A DNA stretch of 64,000 nt. It comes from Perognathus longimembris pacificus. Its lineage: Eukaryota > Chordata > Mammalia > Rodentia > Heteromyidae. Under the pieces are notes generated by a model. The model searched no databases and was not told the DNA's origin. It worked only from the letters and a program-made list of their open reading frames with translations. A program made the position numbers and the translations under genes. Location of the stretch: assembly GCF_023159225.1 (NCBI RefSeq), contig NC_063168.1, positions 41,529,562 to 41,593,561 of the forward strand, given 5' to 3'. This document shows, piece by piece, positions 34,561 to 46,262 of the stretch. The stretch's first letter is position 1. Each line of letters starts with the position of its first letter.

Positions 34561-35362
34561 GATATGCTCTTTAAATACAGACATGTTACCTCTCAAAAAC
34601 TCCATAGAGTTATATACCACTTAAGCCAATAGAAAATGGAGATTTAGTCTATCTTCGGCTGACCTTTAAATTCAGGCCCAACAAACAATGCCATCAATTT
34701 ATAATGGAAATCAAGAATAAATTTTGCAGATTTTGTTGACAAATTTCCCTGGAGAAATCCTAATAAATTCTCATATTACAGTTATTGAAACTAAATGGAT
34801 AAGAGGTTCTAATTGTGTCAATTATTTTAATCCTGGCTGGAAAGGTGACTTTTGATCCCAAATAGTCTTTAGTCGTTATTTTGTAATTCTCTAGCCTTGG
34901 AAAGGGCCTAAAGGTTAAGATGAAACAAACCAGTCAGATATGTAAAGCATAATTCTGTTCCTTTTCTTACTGGATTTCTTTTAAAGAACTTATAAAATAA
35001 ATTCTCTACATCATTATACAACATGTAAACAATATCAAATTTTGATGTTAGGCTAGAACCAAAATCCAGATAAAAATCTACCCACACAGTTGCATTAATT
35101 CCTTGTTTCAAGTTGAAGATCCAGTCATGCAGTCAATCAAACCACTCACATGCTTTTTCAGTTTTCTTCTCCATTTTGTATTCCTGATAGTAAAGGTATC
35201 AATTTATGGGTCCATCTGACTAGCAAGAAAAGTATTTTAACTTTTAATTCCAGAATTTTGGTGTGAATTAGAAACAATGTGAAGAAAATATAACTTTATC
35301 ATTTTAAAGTGTCTTTGATTTCAATGATATATTTAATCCATTCTCCCTAATAAATTAAAACA
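33801..35362. other. Mostly unique sequence with a (TA)n microsatellite
   Basis: A (TA)n run of about 20 units is at 34516-34556. No repeat family or gene recognised in the rest. Confidence 0.5.
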
Positions 35363-35580
35363 TGTGTAGAAAATGGATACTTATTGAAGTCGCATCATAG
35401 TAATAACAAAATTCAATATATATCCCCAAAAACAAAGAAAAGTGAGGAAAAGCGTAGGTTGGAGGGAATGGGAGGGAAGGGTGACATTGAGCAGGGCATA
35501 CTGCATTCATAAACTGCTTTGTTGGATGACAATTCCTTTGTGTAACTACTTAAAGACAATAAAATACTTAACAACAAAAC
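35363..35580 (+). mobile_element. Old-type L1 3' UTR
   Basis: It matches 44880-45170 and 57900-58150: 'agaaaatggatactta', a G-rich stretch (35455-35480), 'gcattcataaactgctttgt' and 'ctacttaaagacaataaaat' before an A-rich tail. Confidence 0.6.
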
Positions 35581-35589
35581 AAACTTCAT

Positions 35590-35702
35590 TGAGCTGGGCG
35601 CTAGTGGCTTATGCCTGTAATCACAGCTACTCCAGAGGATGAGCTTGGGCAGGAAAATCTGTGAGACATTTAGCTTTAATTAGTCACCAAAAACTGGAAG
35701 TA
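35590..35702 (+). mobile_element. Composite SINE, B1-like head only
   Basis: 'gagctgggcgctagtggctt', 'atgcctgtaatcacagctac', then 'ttagctttaattagtcacca' and 'aaaactggaag'. It breaks off where the Geo-like tail would start. Confidence 0.65.
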
Positions 35703-35799
35703 AATTAACAGTATACTTTTCAGTGAGGGTTGTTTTCCTAATATATTTATAGTTTTGTAATTTTGCTCACAAATAACTTTAGGGTATTTCCATCATCTC

Positions 35800-36600
35800 A
35801 AAAAGAAGCCACAATCATTAGCAAACACTTCCATTTCCTGTCAACACCTCCAAGCCTAAGCAACTACTAATACACTTCATAGAATTGCCTATGCTGAAAA
35901 TTGCATATGAATGGAATCATATATGGTCTTCTATGACTGACTTCTTTTAATTCATTTCTTGTTCCAAATGTTTGTGCAAGGGTCAATATTCCACTCCATA
36001 TTTCTGTACAATATATTCCATTTTATGCATAAACATTTGAATATAAAATTCTTATGTCAGATTTTAATATCTTCCCCATTCACCTAAGAATGGATTTAGT
36101 CTTCTGATAACTTTTCTTGTTATTGCGTTCTGTGAGTGTGTGTGTGTGCGTGCATGCACACATATGCACAGCAGTACTGAACTTGAACTCTGAACCTTAT
36201 CTTTCTTGCTTTTTCACTTTAAGGATGCCACTCTACCAGATTAAACTCCATTCCACTTAAAGATTTTTTCTTTGATTAATTGGAGATAAGAATGTTAAAG
36301 ACTTTTCTGCTAAGGCTGGCTTTGAACCTTGATCCTCAGCTTTTAGCTTCCTTAGTAGCTGGAATTACACGTATGAACTACCACCTCCTCACTTCTTATG
36401 GTAAATTTGTTTACATACAGAATAATTACATTTCTAAAGCTGCTACACTTTTGCATTTTCACCAATAATACATGTGGACTCACACTTCTACTCATTTGCC
36501 AAGAGGAGTTACTCCTTGTCATTGTGATTGCAGTCACTTCTGAGAGTGTGACTATGAGCAATTTTTAATTTTTGCATTAAAAACATTCCAAATTTTCAAA
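35800..36600 (-). mobile_element. Ancient L1M element in antisense, split by a SINE
   Basis: Antisense L1M order: 'caactactaatacacttcat', 'aatggaatcatatatggtct', 'caatattccactccatattt' (35800-36110). After the SINE it resumes with 'ctaaagctgctacacttttg' and 'attttcaccaataatacatg' to 'gagcaatttttaatttttgc' (36410-36600). The order matches the ORF2-to-3'-end region of mammal-wide L1 read backwards. Confidence 0.65.
36130..36400 (-). mobile_element. Composite SINE with (GT)n tail, inserted in L1M
   Basis: A GT-rich run (36134-36160) at the tail side, then 'gtactgaacttgaactctga', 'ttgattaattggagataaga', 'tttgaaccttgatcctcagc', 'ccttagtagctggaattaca'. It interrupts the L1M copy. Confidence 0.65.
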
Positions 36601-39082
36601 ATAATTTTTAAATTTTAAATAACTGTGAAAAAGAAGGGATATTCATTATTTTTAAAACAGCAGGTTTAAAATAGGTCTCAGTTCTTTTTATTAACTTGAA
36701 ATGTTTAGACAGAGTTTACAGTATGAAAAAAGAAGAATTAATTCAGATTGGTATTTTATGGCTTTTATTCATTTTGCCAAGGACTAGACTTTGGTCTAGT
36801 GTTGAGAGTGACAATTTTAGCAAAGGCTTTACTAGAAGAGAATCAATCAGTCACTCACAGAATCTTTATAGAACTTTATAGAATTTTCTATCGCAAATAC
36901 TAATAAAACAATATGTGCGTTCATCTAGAAATAGAGGAGCTGTCTGAATGGCCTAAGCCAAATGATTGATTTCATAGTTGTCATTTTACTTTTTAAATCT
37001 ATAGAATGTATATGCCTAGTAGAGCTGTAAATAAATCTTAATTTTTATAGGTCTTACTTTCAATTTCTTAAATTCATTAATGTTCTTATGATGTAGGAAA
37101 TTTGTGGTTTAGACTTATGCTATTGCTTTCTTTTTTAACTACACATTAATTTAACTATTCTGGTCAATTAGATCAATAGTTCATAAAATATATAATAATT
37201 AGATGGGGAAAAGATGAACTTTAGTATAAATATGTTTCTGAAAATATTCTAAACAGACTAAGGAAGATAGAGTCTACCCATTCAAGCAAATTGGTTGAAT
37301 ATTTAATGAATCAATTAAATGATTTTCAGTGTTGTTCTAAGATCAGCTGTAGGGCCACAGCATTCTCAAAGATAAGCAAAAATGTTTCCTTTTATTAGTT
37401 CTACTGGAATATTATAGCACAGTATTTTGGATAAAATGTTGAAAGTATTAGTTTTTACCCAAGAAGCATTGTTTCTATAGTGGCCATTCCTTCTCTCCTG
37501 TAACCATCACATATCTGAAAAAGATCTGCCACAACATTCTTGTGGCAGAGATCTGTCTGTGCTTCAAGGTAACACTGGCCTCAGTGACATCTCTGCTAAG
37601 TGAGATCCTGGAAAAAGTGGACCTTTCCCATACAAGGTCAGACTAGGTATTGAATCCATCATCAGCTAGAGGTCCCTTGTGGTCATGGCTTTTAAATCAC
37701 ATCCCTACTGTTGTGAGATTACATTAAGATGCTTTTGAAGCTCAGTGTCAGTGTACAATGGCTGAAGGTTAGAGCAGCTCTTGAATCATTGGCATATTTT
37801 GTGTTTCTACATAAGAAGATGGACATGGTTTAATATAATTTGAGTATTATTTTATTTCTGATAAAAATAATATAAGGCTCATAAAAATGAGCCAACATCT
37901 TGTTTTTCATTAAGATAGGCAAGATAATCAAAACTATGGAAATAAAGTACACAATATCACTCTGAAATAATCATACTAGAAAAACAAGGAAAATTAAAAA
38001 GCAATAAATTTCAATAATATTGATGACATATAAGCATGTTGATTATCAACATCATGTCTGATTTGATATTTGTAAACTACTAAACTTCAAAAATTGACAC
38101 AATAGCTTCTTGTTACCATGAAACACATTAAAATAAGAAAACAATTTCATATTGACAATAAAGATTCACAGGGCCTAGAAACTAATTCTAAATCTGCTGT
38201 CTAGATGAAGTCACTAAAAATCTATTCAAATTCTTCAAACAAAATCCTCATATAAAGAAATCTTCAAACTCTTTATATGAAAAGAGAGATAATGGAGATA
38301 AAAAATGTAAGAAATGGTAAGGTAACTTCTGATCAAACATTTTGACAACTCTTTTGCTAAGAAAAGCATTTGGATAGATATCAGATTTATAATGTCACAT
38401 CAGCAACACTTACAATGAGGAAATAACCTTGGTAAATCATATATATCAGGATCCTTTAATTCTAGTCTTCTGAAGACATATCAAGGAACAAACTCAGCAC
38501 TGCCATCTGTCTTTGATAACCCAAGAAAATGTAATGTGAAGTTCTCTGCAGAGTTCAAAATGCCATGATAATAGGAAATCATACATGGAATAGTATTGTT
38601 TGACATGGTATTCTGCATTAAGATATCCACAAGAATACACAATGACATTAGGAGGTTAATGCCATCTCTAAGTGGAAAAGAGAGATAAATGTTCGCTGGT
38701 ACACCCAAGGGCAAATACACACTGAGCTTCAGGACTAGATCTTGGGAAAATAAGAAGGGCAGAGAGAAGAATTGTAATGTTTATTATCCTTTTAATAAGT
38801 TTAAGAAAATTTGTTCAGTAACATATAAGAAAATTTCTTCAGCAATAACGTTAACTAGTAGTTGTTCTTAAAAATATTTATTGTAATAACAATGATTCAT
38901 AGAGAAGCTTGCTGAATATATCACAAGAAAGGAGAAAAGTTAAGTCACATTCTTTGATACTTGGGAACCAACAATGATGAATTTGTAAGAATCTGTAAGA
39001 AGAGAATAGTGTTAAACAAAGGAATCCCTAATGTTAGCTTTTTAATTCTCTTCTCTTATTGGCTTCTTTAATTCTTTACTTA
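36601..39082. other. Longest repeat-poor interval of the centre
   Basis: No repeat family recognised over about 2.5 kb. A 10-bp perfect hairpin is at 37525-37549. A minus-strand frame of 79 codons (38481-38720) has a hydrophobic stretch but no recognisable family and no splice or promoter evidence. It may hold conserved noncoding sequence, which I cannot test here. Confidence 0.4.
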
Positions 39083-39130
39083 CTTTTTTCATATATAGAT
39101 ATATATGTATATCTATCTATCTATCTATTG

Positions 39131-39204
<74 letters not shown>
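39083..39204. repeat. Compound microsatellite (TATC)n-(TA)n-(GA)n
   Basis: TATC units at 39110-39127, TA at 39133-39160 and GA at 39161-39202, directly visible. Confidence 0.95.
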
Positions 39205-39206
<2 letters not shown>

Positions 39207-39265
39207 AGAGCCGGAGTGCGAGCTTTCAGGGTTTTGTAACCCTGTAGAATGCCTGTTGCCATTCT

Positions 39266-39357
39266 CTTTTTTCTTCTTTATTGTCAAAGCGAAGTACAGA
39301 GGGCTTACAGTTTCATATGTAAGGCAGTGAGTACATTTCTTATCCAACTTGTTACCT
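39266..39357 (-). mobile_element. Very short L1 tail insertion (92 bp)
   Basis: T-rich tail then only the last ~75 nt of the L1 G-type 3' UTR, antisense ('tattgtcaaagcgaagtaca' to 'cttgttacct'). Perfect 14-bp target-site duplication 'cctgttgccattct' (39252-39265 and 39358-39371). Confidence 0.9.
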
Positions 39358-39388
39358 CCTGTTGCCATTCTTTTAAGAATTACAATTC

Positions 39389-39470
39389 CTTTTACATGCA
39401 ATAATATATACCTCTTAATTTCCATTGAACTTTTACATGCAATAATATATATCTCTTAATTTCCATTGAA
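39389..39470. repeat. 41-bp tandem duplication
   Basis: 'cttttacatgcaataatata' begins both copies, 39389 and 39430. They differ by about one base. Confidence 0.92.
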
Positions 39471-41000
39471 CTTTTTCAGAATTGTTCAAGCATAAAACTT
39501 AGTTAAAAGAATGCACAAGCTCAAATTAAGGATTCTCAAGTAAATTGCATAATTGCTGATATCCTACGTTATAACAGTGATGGGTGAAGTTCAAAAAGTG
39601 TCTATTGTAGGAACATAGTAGTTTGTGTTGGAGCAGAGTAATAAATTGTCTTAAGCTTCATTACATGACTGAATTCATTACAGCAAAACCAGGCACACAG
39701 TTTCTGTCAGTTAAATCTTCATTTACTTTCCCAAGCACTAATTACAAAGTCCTTATCATTCAGGTAAGGAAAAATAATAGGAACAATTACTGTCATATAC
39801 AGGCATATTTAATAACCTTGGACAGCCCACTTGTCTACTTTGGGTGACAATCTTTTGCTTCTAGCTCCAGAGTTAGAAGCTTTTTTTTCTGGCATGAGGA
39901 GGTAGGAGAACTACTGATTTCTAGAAGGCTCTTCCTTAAGCCAAGTAAGTTTGTTGGCTCCATCCCTCTCTCTTTTGGAAAGGGCCATATAGAACTGAAT
40001 ATAAATGTGATAACAGAGAAAAATTAAGTTCCTTACAAGCACTGGTAAATGAATTGGTAAAAATGACACCAGAACTAAAGCAAATTATGTATAACTTGTG
40101 AAAGTGTCCTCTGAAATGCCTCAAGCAACTAACATGGACAGTTAGACTGCTGCTAAGCACTTCTGCTTTGTGAACTGAATTATTTTGTAAATGAAAAGGG
40201 ATAGAAAGTAGTGGATTTTATCCCAAATTACACAATGTTTACGTATCAAAGATCTGAACCCACACATTTTATCTCTGGAATTTAGGCCCTACGTTATAAT
40301 ATTGAGTTTTCAATAAAACAAATATAGTGAGAAACCCCTAATGAGATTTAGATGTCATCACTGGTAAGTTCATAAATAATTTCCCTTTCTCTAATTTAAA
40401 ATCAACTTACATGATACTTGTAAACATCCAAAGGAGATCTGAATATTGATCATATAAACTGAATGAAAATGTGGCTATAGAGTCATAGCTAAGTGAATGT
40501 GGTCATTTTTCTCTCTGAATTAGTTTGATTCTCTACTTGATACTCTAGAAAATAAAAGATCTCCTCCAAAGAGTAAAAGTCTGAACACACAGTTGAGAAA
40601 GAAACAGAACACATTTATTTGTTTTGTGAATAGGCAGGATGTGGTAAGAAGAGCTTAAGTGGTTCACAGTCATTTGTGTTCAACATTTTCTCCAACCTCA
40701 CCAATCATATAAGACTTTTCTCTTTAGCAGGTGTGAGGCAGGGGTTGGAAAGAAAAGTCATAAGTTACAGATAGTGTCTCTCCTGGATACTGTTCTAGTC
40801 TTTGTGAATTACCACAATAAATTACAATGAAGTGGCTGGCTTAAAGGAGAAGTTCAATCAATGTTCTCTTCCTGATTTACGCAAATCTGCCTCTATGTTC
40901 TTACATAGGCTTCAGTGAATGAAGGTAAGGATTCTTCTTATAAAGCCATGAGGATCCTACTTACTTCTTGAAGGCTCCATCTTCAAATACTATACCAACA
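39471..41000. other. Unique AT-rich sequence
   Basis: The stretch 40790-40990 vaguely resembles ancient MaLR or DNA-transposon sequence but I cannot assign it. Nothing else recognised. Confidence 0.35.
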
Positions 41001-41435
41001 GATGTTACAACTTGGTTATGGTACCCCGCAAGAGGCTCATATTTTTACCCCTTAATCCTCAGCTGGAACCAATCATTGAGAGGTAATGATCTTATGAGAT
41101 CACACCTAATCAATGGACTAATTCATTAATAGATACATCATATCCTGGCAATATTGGGAGGTGATGTGAGGTGGGGCCTAGTTAGAGGAAGTAGTAAATC
41201 ATTGAGATGAGTTATTGAAGGGTATCCTGTCTCTGTCCACTGGACTCCAGGAGGTGGGTGACTTTGCTTTCCATAATCTTCTGCCATGAAGTTCTGCTTC
41301 TACTTTCTAAACAAAGTAGCCAGTGAATCACTGACTGAAACCTCTGAAGTCATGTTCTAAAAGAATTCTTTCCTTTTTTCTATCTCAGGTATTTTGCCAT
41401 GCTAACAAAAGCTAACTATTATAGGGTTCAACATA
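41001..41435 (+). mobile_element. Probable ancient ERVL-MaLR-type LTR
   Basis: Old LTR pattern: 'ttaatcctcagctggaacca', 'gggaggtgatgtgaggtggg', 'cctagttagaggaagtagta', 'cactgactgaaacctctgaa', 'tctcaggtattttgccatgc', 'aaaagctaacta'. The order fits MLT/MT/ORR-like MaLR LTRs known in mammals. Subfamily not determined. No coding part and no polyadenylation signal recognised. Confidence 0.5.
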
Positions 41436-41902
41436 TAAAGTTGGAGAGTCCTCAAATACTCAGTCCATAATCCCTCTTTATCCTATAATTGCTGATATGT
41501 CCATTATTGTCCTGTAAGTATCGCTGTTATCATCATTGTCATTATTCAGAAAATGGTAAATACTATGGCAGATAGATTTAAGGGGATCACTTGCTCTTTA
41601 ACCTGGGTGAAGAGCGACAATAAACGGAATATAACATTGTCCCTGTCTTAAGTATGGACTTCACTGGATTTGCTGAGATGCTAATCCAGTTTAAGGAAAG
41701 GATTTCCACACATCGGGTGCGTGCCCTGGGTGGCTTTGAGGGAGGTAGGAGCCCCCATTTAAAAAACTACAGAAGTCAAGGGAACTATTCCCACTGAAGG
41801 GGAAAAAGGAAGAACAAAAGTAGTGATTCTTTCTAGATATGGTCTCTACACTTGCATCTGTTATTTGTAGATTTTAGAGTAACTCTCAGAGGGCATTCTC
41901 AG

Positions 41903-43019
41903 TGTTGTATTCTGAGAGTGAGAATAATCCCCTGAGGAACAACTTAAGGTGGGAAGGGGTTTTATTTAAAAAAGGATTCTATTTACAATCTAAAACCCAG
42001 AACCAGAGCCACCCTCCACCTCCTAACACTTGTCTGTCCTTGTCCTGGGTTAGTTACCCAGAAACCAGACCTGAGACCTGTCTTGACCTGAACTCTGAGC
42101 CCCCACCTTAATTTCTAATCACTTCAGCCTCCTGGGCCTCCAAATCTCCAAGCCTCCAGAGGAGGAAGCTTCCTTCCTGTAGGCCTCGCCTCTCCTCAAG
42201 CTTAAATTTAAGCCTCATCAAGCCTCCCCACGGGCTTTAGGCTTCTCTGCTAGCCTAAGGCTCTGGACTTTCCCACAGGCCTCAGGCCGAAGACTCCGCC
42301 TCCCACAGGCCTCAGGCCTAAGACTCCCCCTCAGACCTAAGGCTTCAGGCTCTCCTTCGGGCCTTAGGCCTTGGACCCTTCTACAGGCCCTAGGCTCCGG
42401 ACTCTCCCTCAGGCCTCAGGCTCCAGACTCCTCTGAAGGCCTAAGGCTTCTCCTCGGGCCTAAGGCTCTGGACTTTCCCACAGGCCTCAGGCCTAAGACT
42501 CCTAGTTAAGCCTCAGGTTCCGGCTGGGCTCCACCCCGCTCTTCCAGCCAGCCCAGTTCAGCTCTGCTCCCTTCCTGCCGCCGGCCCCGGTTCGGTGCAC
42601 GGCTCCGTTCTCACGGCTGGCCCGTTTCAGCTCTCAGCTCTGCTCCTCTGGCCCCTCTACTTCCGCTTTGCTCTGCTTCCGCTCTGCTCTGCTTCACTCC
42701 TGCTCTTCTCTTCTCTCAGCTCTCCAGCTGGTCCAGTATGGCTCACTGCTCTGGTCCCCCTCCGACCGGTCTGGATTAGAGCCTCCTGCACCACTGGTCC
42801 GGACTTGGGCTTCTTCCTTGTTTCTTCTCTCAGCTCTCCCCCGGTCCGGCAGTCCTGCCCTTTTTTATTTTCCTCGCCCCCCCCGCCCCCCGCCCCCCCC
42901 TCAGTCCTAGGGTTGAGGTTCCGGTCCCCCCAAAGTAGGGTGGGATCTCCTCTTTCTTCCGCAGTGGGGCGTGGCAATCACCAACGTGGGGAGGGGCTTC
43001 TGCCCCTCATGTTACTACA
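41903..43019 (-). mobile_element. Solo endogenous-retrovirus LTR, GC-rich
   Basis: The block is bounded by 'tgttgtattc' at 41903 and 'gttactaca' ending 43019. Each end reads TGT(t/a)GTA inwards, as retroviral LTR ends do. Flanks 'ctcag' (41898-41902) and 'ctccg' (43020-43024) are a 4-of-5 target-site duplication. Read on the minus strand it has GC boxes (42876-42900), a TATA-like 'aaaataaaaaa' (42861-42871) and a polyadenylation signal AATAAA (41961-41966) about 60 bp before its end. It contains CpG-rich and CT-rich sequence and a 30-bp minisatellite. No viral coding sequence adjoins it. An L1 5' UTR or a gene promoter CpG island are the alternatives. Confidence 0.55.
42225..42510. repeat. 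30-bp minisatellite inside the LTR
   Basis: Degenerate units around 'cccacaggcctcaggcctaa' plus 'gactcc' recur. Adjacent units at 42272 and 42302 are 30 bp apart. A block of about 38 bp at 42260 recurs almost exactly 205 bp later at 42465, suggesting higher-order duplication. Confidence 0.8.
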
Positions 43020-43024
43020 CTCCG

Positions 43025-43772
43025 AAGGCATTCTCTTCATTAACAGAATTGCTCTGTTGGTCATATTAACACAGATGTCCTTGGAATGTGCCATCAACAT
43101 GAAATGAGATGTCTTTTCCTTGGAGAGTGATTTTTATCTATTTTTGCAGAAGCCATTTACAGGAGCTTAGAGATGAATATATTTATAACTGCCACATTTT
43201 CTAAGAGAAATGGCATCTTTCACAAAAACTCCTGCAGTGCCCAGAGATAAGCCCAGGAAATTAGCCATGGTAGTGCTAGATGATGCTATTATAATGAGAG
43301 TATGAACCAAGGGGTGATCTGATCCCTGTATCTATAGTAGTGGAAATAATAAGCCACTTAGCATGAAAGCATTTCAGTGGTAGACTTGAACATTATATGT
43401 GTTTTCAAAGGCCAATTCTGGCAGTTATACAAACCCTAAATTTAATGCTTCTCTATCTATTGAAAGCCTTGCCCTATAGTTGTCAAAACAATTGGTTATC
43501 CTTTTAGAATAATTACTTGCAGATGCACTTAGTTAAAGGCATCTCAGATGGAACTAATAGTACATTAAACTCCATACTGAAAATCATCACATACCAGTAA
43601 TGTTTTGTTTCACTCCATAAAAGCAAAGGAATTTAAATGACTGAGTCCACTACACAGATTATGAATTCTGCTAAGTATCCAGGATAAAAGTCTAGTCAAC
43701 CTACCAACCTTCTCCACCCCAACCCTCAGGGTAAATTGTATAGTAGCAAATTTGATAAGATTAGCTAGGTAA
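43025..43772. other. Unique AT-rich sequence
   Basis: Nothing recognised. Confidence 0.4.
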
Positions 43773-43784
43773 AAAAGTCCCTGA

Positions 43785-44294
43785 CCAGACCAGATCGGGT
43801 GTGTTCAGGGTAGGGAATGAGGGAGGAGGTAACAAACAGTACAAGAAATGTATCACCTTCCTGTGGTTGTACCTATACTATCTCTGTATCTTATCTGAGT
43901 ACATTGGAAACCCGGTATACTGGTATTAGAACTAGGAAATTGGAAGGGAATACCAAAATCAAGAGACACAGGGTAAAAAAAGACAAACAACTACAAAAGC
44001 AATACTTACAAACGGTTTGGTGAAAATGAACTGAACAACTGAACAACTCATGAGGGGGGGTGAAGGGAAAGGGGGAGGGGGGAGGGGGGAATGAGGGACA
44101 AGTTAACAGTACAAGAAATGTATCCTATGCCTAATATATGAAACTGTAACCTCTCGGTAATTCAGTTTGATAATAAAAATATATATAAAGAAAAAAAGAA
44201 AAAAAAGAAATGTATACAATGTATCCAATGAAACTGTAACCTCTCTGTATATCACTTTGACAATAAATAAGAAAAAAATTAAATAAAAATATAG
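43785..44294 (+). mobile_element. L1 3' UTR insertion with scrambled 3' end
   Basis: Perfect 12-bp target-site duplication 'aaaagtccctga' (43773-43784 and 44295-44306). Inside, a piece of the terminal UTR (43816-43852) precedes the upstream UTR (43853-44185), which ends normally with an A-rich tail. Then a second copy of the terminal segment (44207-44275) follows with its own tail. One insertion event thus carries three partial copies of the same 3' end. Confidence 0.85.
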
Positions 44295-44699
44295 AAAAGT
44301 CCCTGAATGGTGCTTTTATTTTTTTGTTGTTGTTGTTTTTTAAACAATGAATTTCATCAGCAAACTAGGAGCTCAAATAGAATATTCCATTTAGTCTGAA
44401 AGCACTAATTGGCTTCCTGGTAAGTAACAGCTTTAGATCAAATCAAAGGAGAGTAGCAAAGCAGAGGAAGCTATGGTTCCTTGGGCTTTTCTTTCACTCT
44501 ACTTATCATGGCTCAGGGAACAATTATTATCTTCCCATGTTAACTCTGAGAGCTCCTCGGAATATCCCATGTCCGTCTGTGTTAAAGGAGGAAAGGGAAG
44601 TAGGAGGGCGCCTAGTCCTTCACTGTTGTTAAGATTACCCAAGAACTATAGGAAGGTTGCTGAACAGTGTGATTCTTCTTATTCCACATGAGCTAAACC

Positions 44700-45175
44700 A
44701 TGTAACCTTTGTCTCTCTGGGCCTGATTTATTTTACATAACATAATTTTCTAGGTTCTTCCATTTCTTTGAAACTGATGCAATGCCATTCTTTCTAATAG
44801 ACAAATAAATTACATTTTTCATATATATATAAAACACCTTGACCCATTAAGTTTGTTGAGAGGCTATATTAATAAAATCAACACCAGAAAATTGGTACTT
44901 GAAAGAAGTAGAATGGGGTCAAGGGCAGAAGATTAGACAAATGAAGAGAAGAAAATGGAGGAAATTCAGTAAAAACAAAACAAACAAACAAAAAGCAATA
45001 CTTATTCTACAAAATGAAGAAAAGTGAATGAATGGGGGTTAGCAGGGAGGGGTGAGAATGTTCAAAGGGGTGACAATGGAGATGGTGTATTGTATTTATA
45101 AACTGCTTTGTTGTATGGCATCTACTTTGTACACCTACTTAGAGATAATAACAAATAAAAACTAATAATAGTATT
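44700..45175 (+). mobile_element. Old-type L1 3' end with 5' inversion
   Basis: 44700-44830 is the end of ORF2 in antisense ('ggttcttccatttctttgaa', 'gcaatgccattctttctaat'). 44880-45170 is the old-type 3' UTR in sense ('ccagaaaattggtacttgaa', 'tttataaactgctttgttgt'). Opposite orientations of adjacent L1 parts indicate a third inverted insertion. Its flanks are not resolved. Confidence 0.6.
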
Positions 45176-46069
45176 TTTTTTAAAAGGAGGCACTCCTGTA
45201 CTCTCTTGAAAAAAAACAGAAAGTCTCACCTTCAATAAAATAATGCTTTCCCCTTTGGAATTTTTTCTTTTATAAATATTTGCCCACTGTTCAAACTTAA
45301 ATTTTATCTGGCACTTTGTGCAGATACTCACCAGATCATCCTTTACTAATATCTCTTCCTATCATACTTCTATTATTGAACTAATATTATTCTGATTTGA
45401 TGTAGTTTTTTGTGATCCCTGTAGATTTTATTCTCCCTATTTTATTATTTTAGCTTACAGGCTGCTTGTTGTTCCTAGATTTCTTATCCATTCGGGAAAA
45501 TAGTAGAGATTAACAGTGCTCAAGACTTGATAAATAGTACATCTTTTCTAAGATTTCTTAGAGGTCTTTCTGTATTCTCATCACATGTAAGATTTTTTTG
45601 CAAGCGTTTTGGATAAATTGTAAGTGCAATGAAATAGATATGGGAATTTTAAAAGAAAGTTATACTCTGTTGTGCTTAAAAGTAAAAATATATTAGAATG
45701 TTTAATAGTTTGTTTTTGTAATGATTGAATTCTTTGGAGTAATTTATGATTTTAGAAGTGAACTTATTTTCCATGAACTAGTATGGCATTAAGATGTTAA
45801 TTTACTTTCTTGGAAATAACAAATTCACACTTTAAAAAAGATTTATAATCAATTCTTCCTAGTGTACATGTTACTACAAAAATAGACTTTCTAACAGGTA
45901 ACTTGACAAATGCTACAAATTATTGTTTAGGAATATGGAAGAAATTCATGAGTATTGAGCCCTATAATGGCAGAGATGTATTTTGTATTTAAGCACACCC
46001 AATATTATGTTATATTCAGATATTAAATCATAACTCTCAAGCAATATTGCAAAATTAAAAAAAATAACC
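45176..46069. other. Unique AT-rich sequence
   Basis: Nothing recognised. Confidence 0.4.
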
Positions 46070-46262
46070 AACTTGTAGTCCTAGCCTCTCAGAAGGCTGA
46101 GACTGAGAAATGAACTTTGAAGCCATCCTGGAAAGATAAATCTAAGAGATACTTATCTCTACTTAGCTTGCAAAAAGCCAGAACTGAAGATTTGCCTTAA
46201 GTGGTTAAGTGCCAATACGAGGAAAATAGCTGAGCACGAGTGTGAGGCCTAGCATAAAACAA
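46070..46262 (+). mobile_element. Composite SINE (B1-like plus Geo-like)
   Basis: Sense order: 'ttgtagtcctagcctctcag', 'gaactttgaagccatcctgg', 'cttatctctacttagcttgc', 'aagatttgccttaagtggtt', 'gagtgtgaggcctagcataa', then (AAAC)n tail. Strongly decayed. Confidence 0.6.

Noticed and set aside
38481..38720. 79-codon hydrophobic minus frame in a repeat-poor interval
   Set aside because: No recognisable family, no splice sites I can support and no second coding piece nearby.
41903..43019. CpG-island promoter of an unannotated gene
   Set aside because: Not excluded, but the TG...CA ends, near-match duplication and LTR signal order fit a solo LTR better, and no exon was seen nearby.
42595..43107. 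170-codon frame in the GC-rich block
   Set aside because: Its composition (Leu/Ser/Pro) reflects CT-rich LTR sequence. It runs past the LTR end into AT-rich DNA and has no domain.
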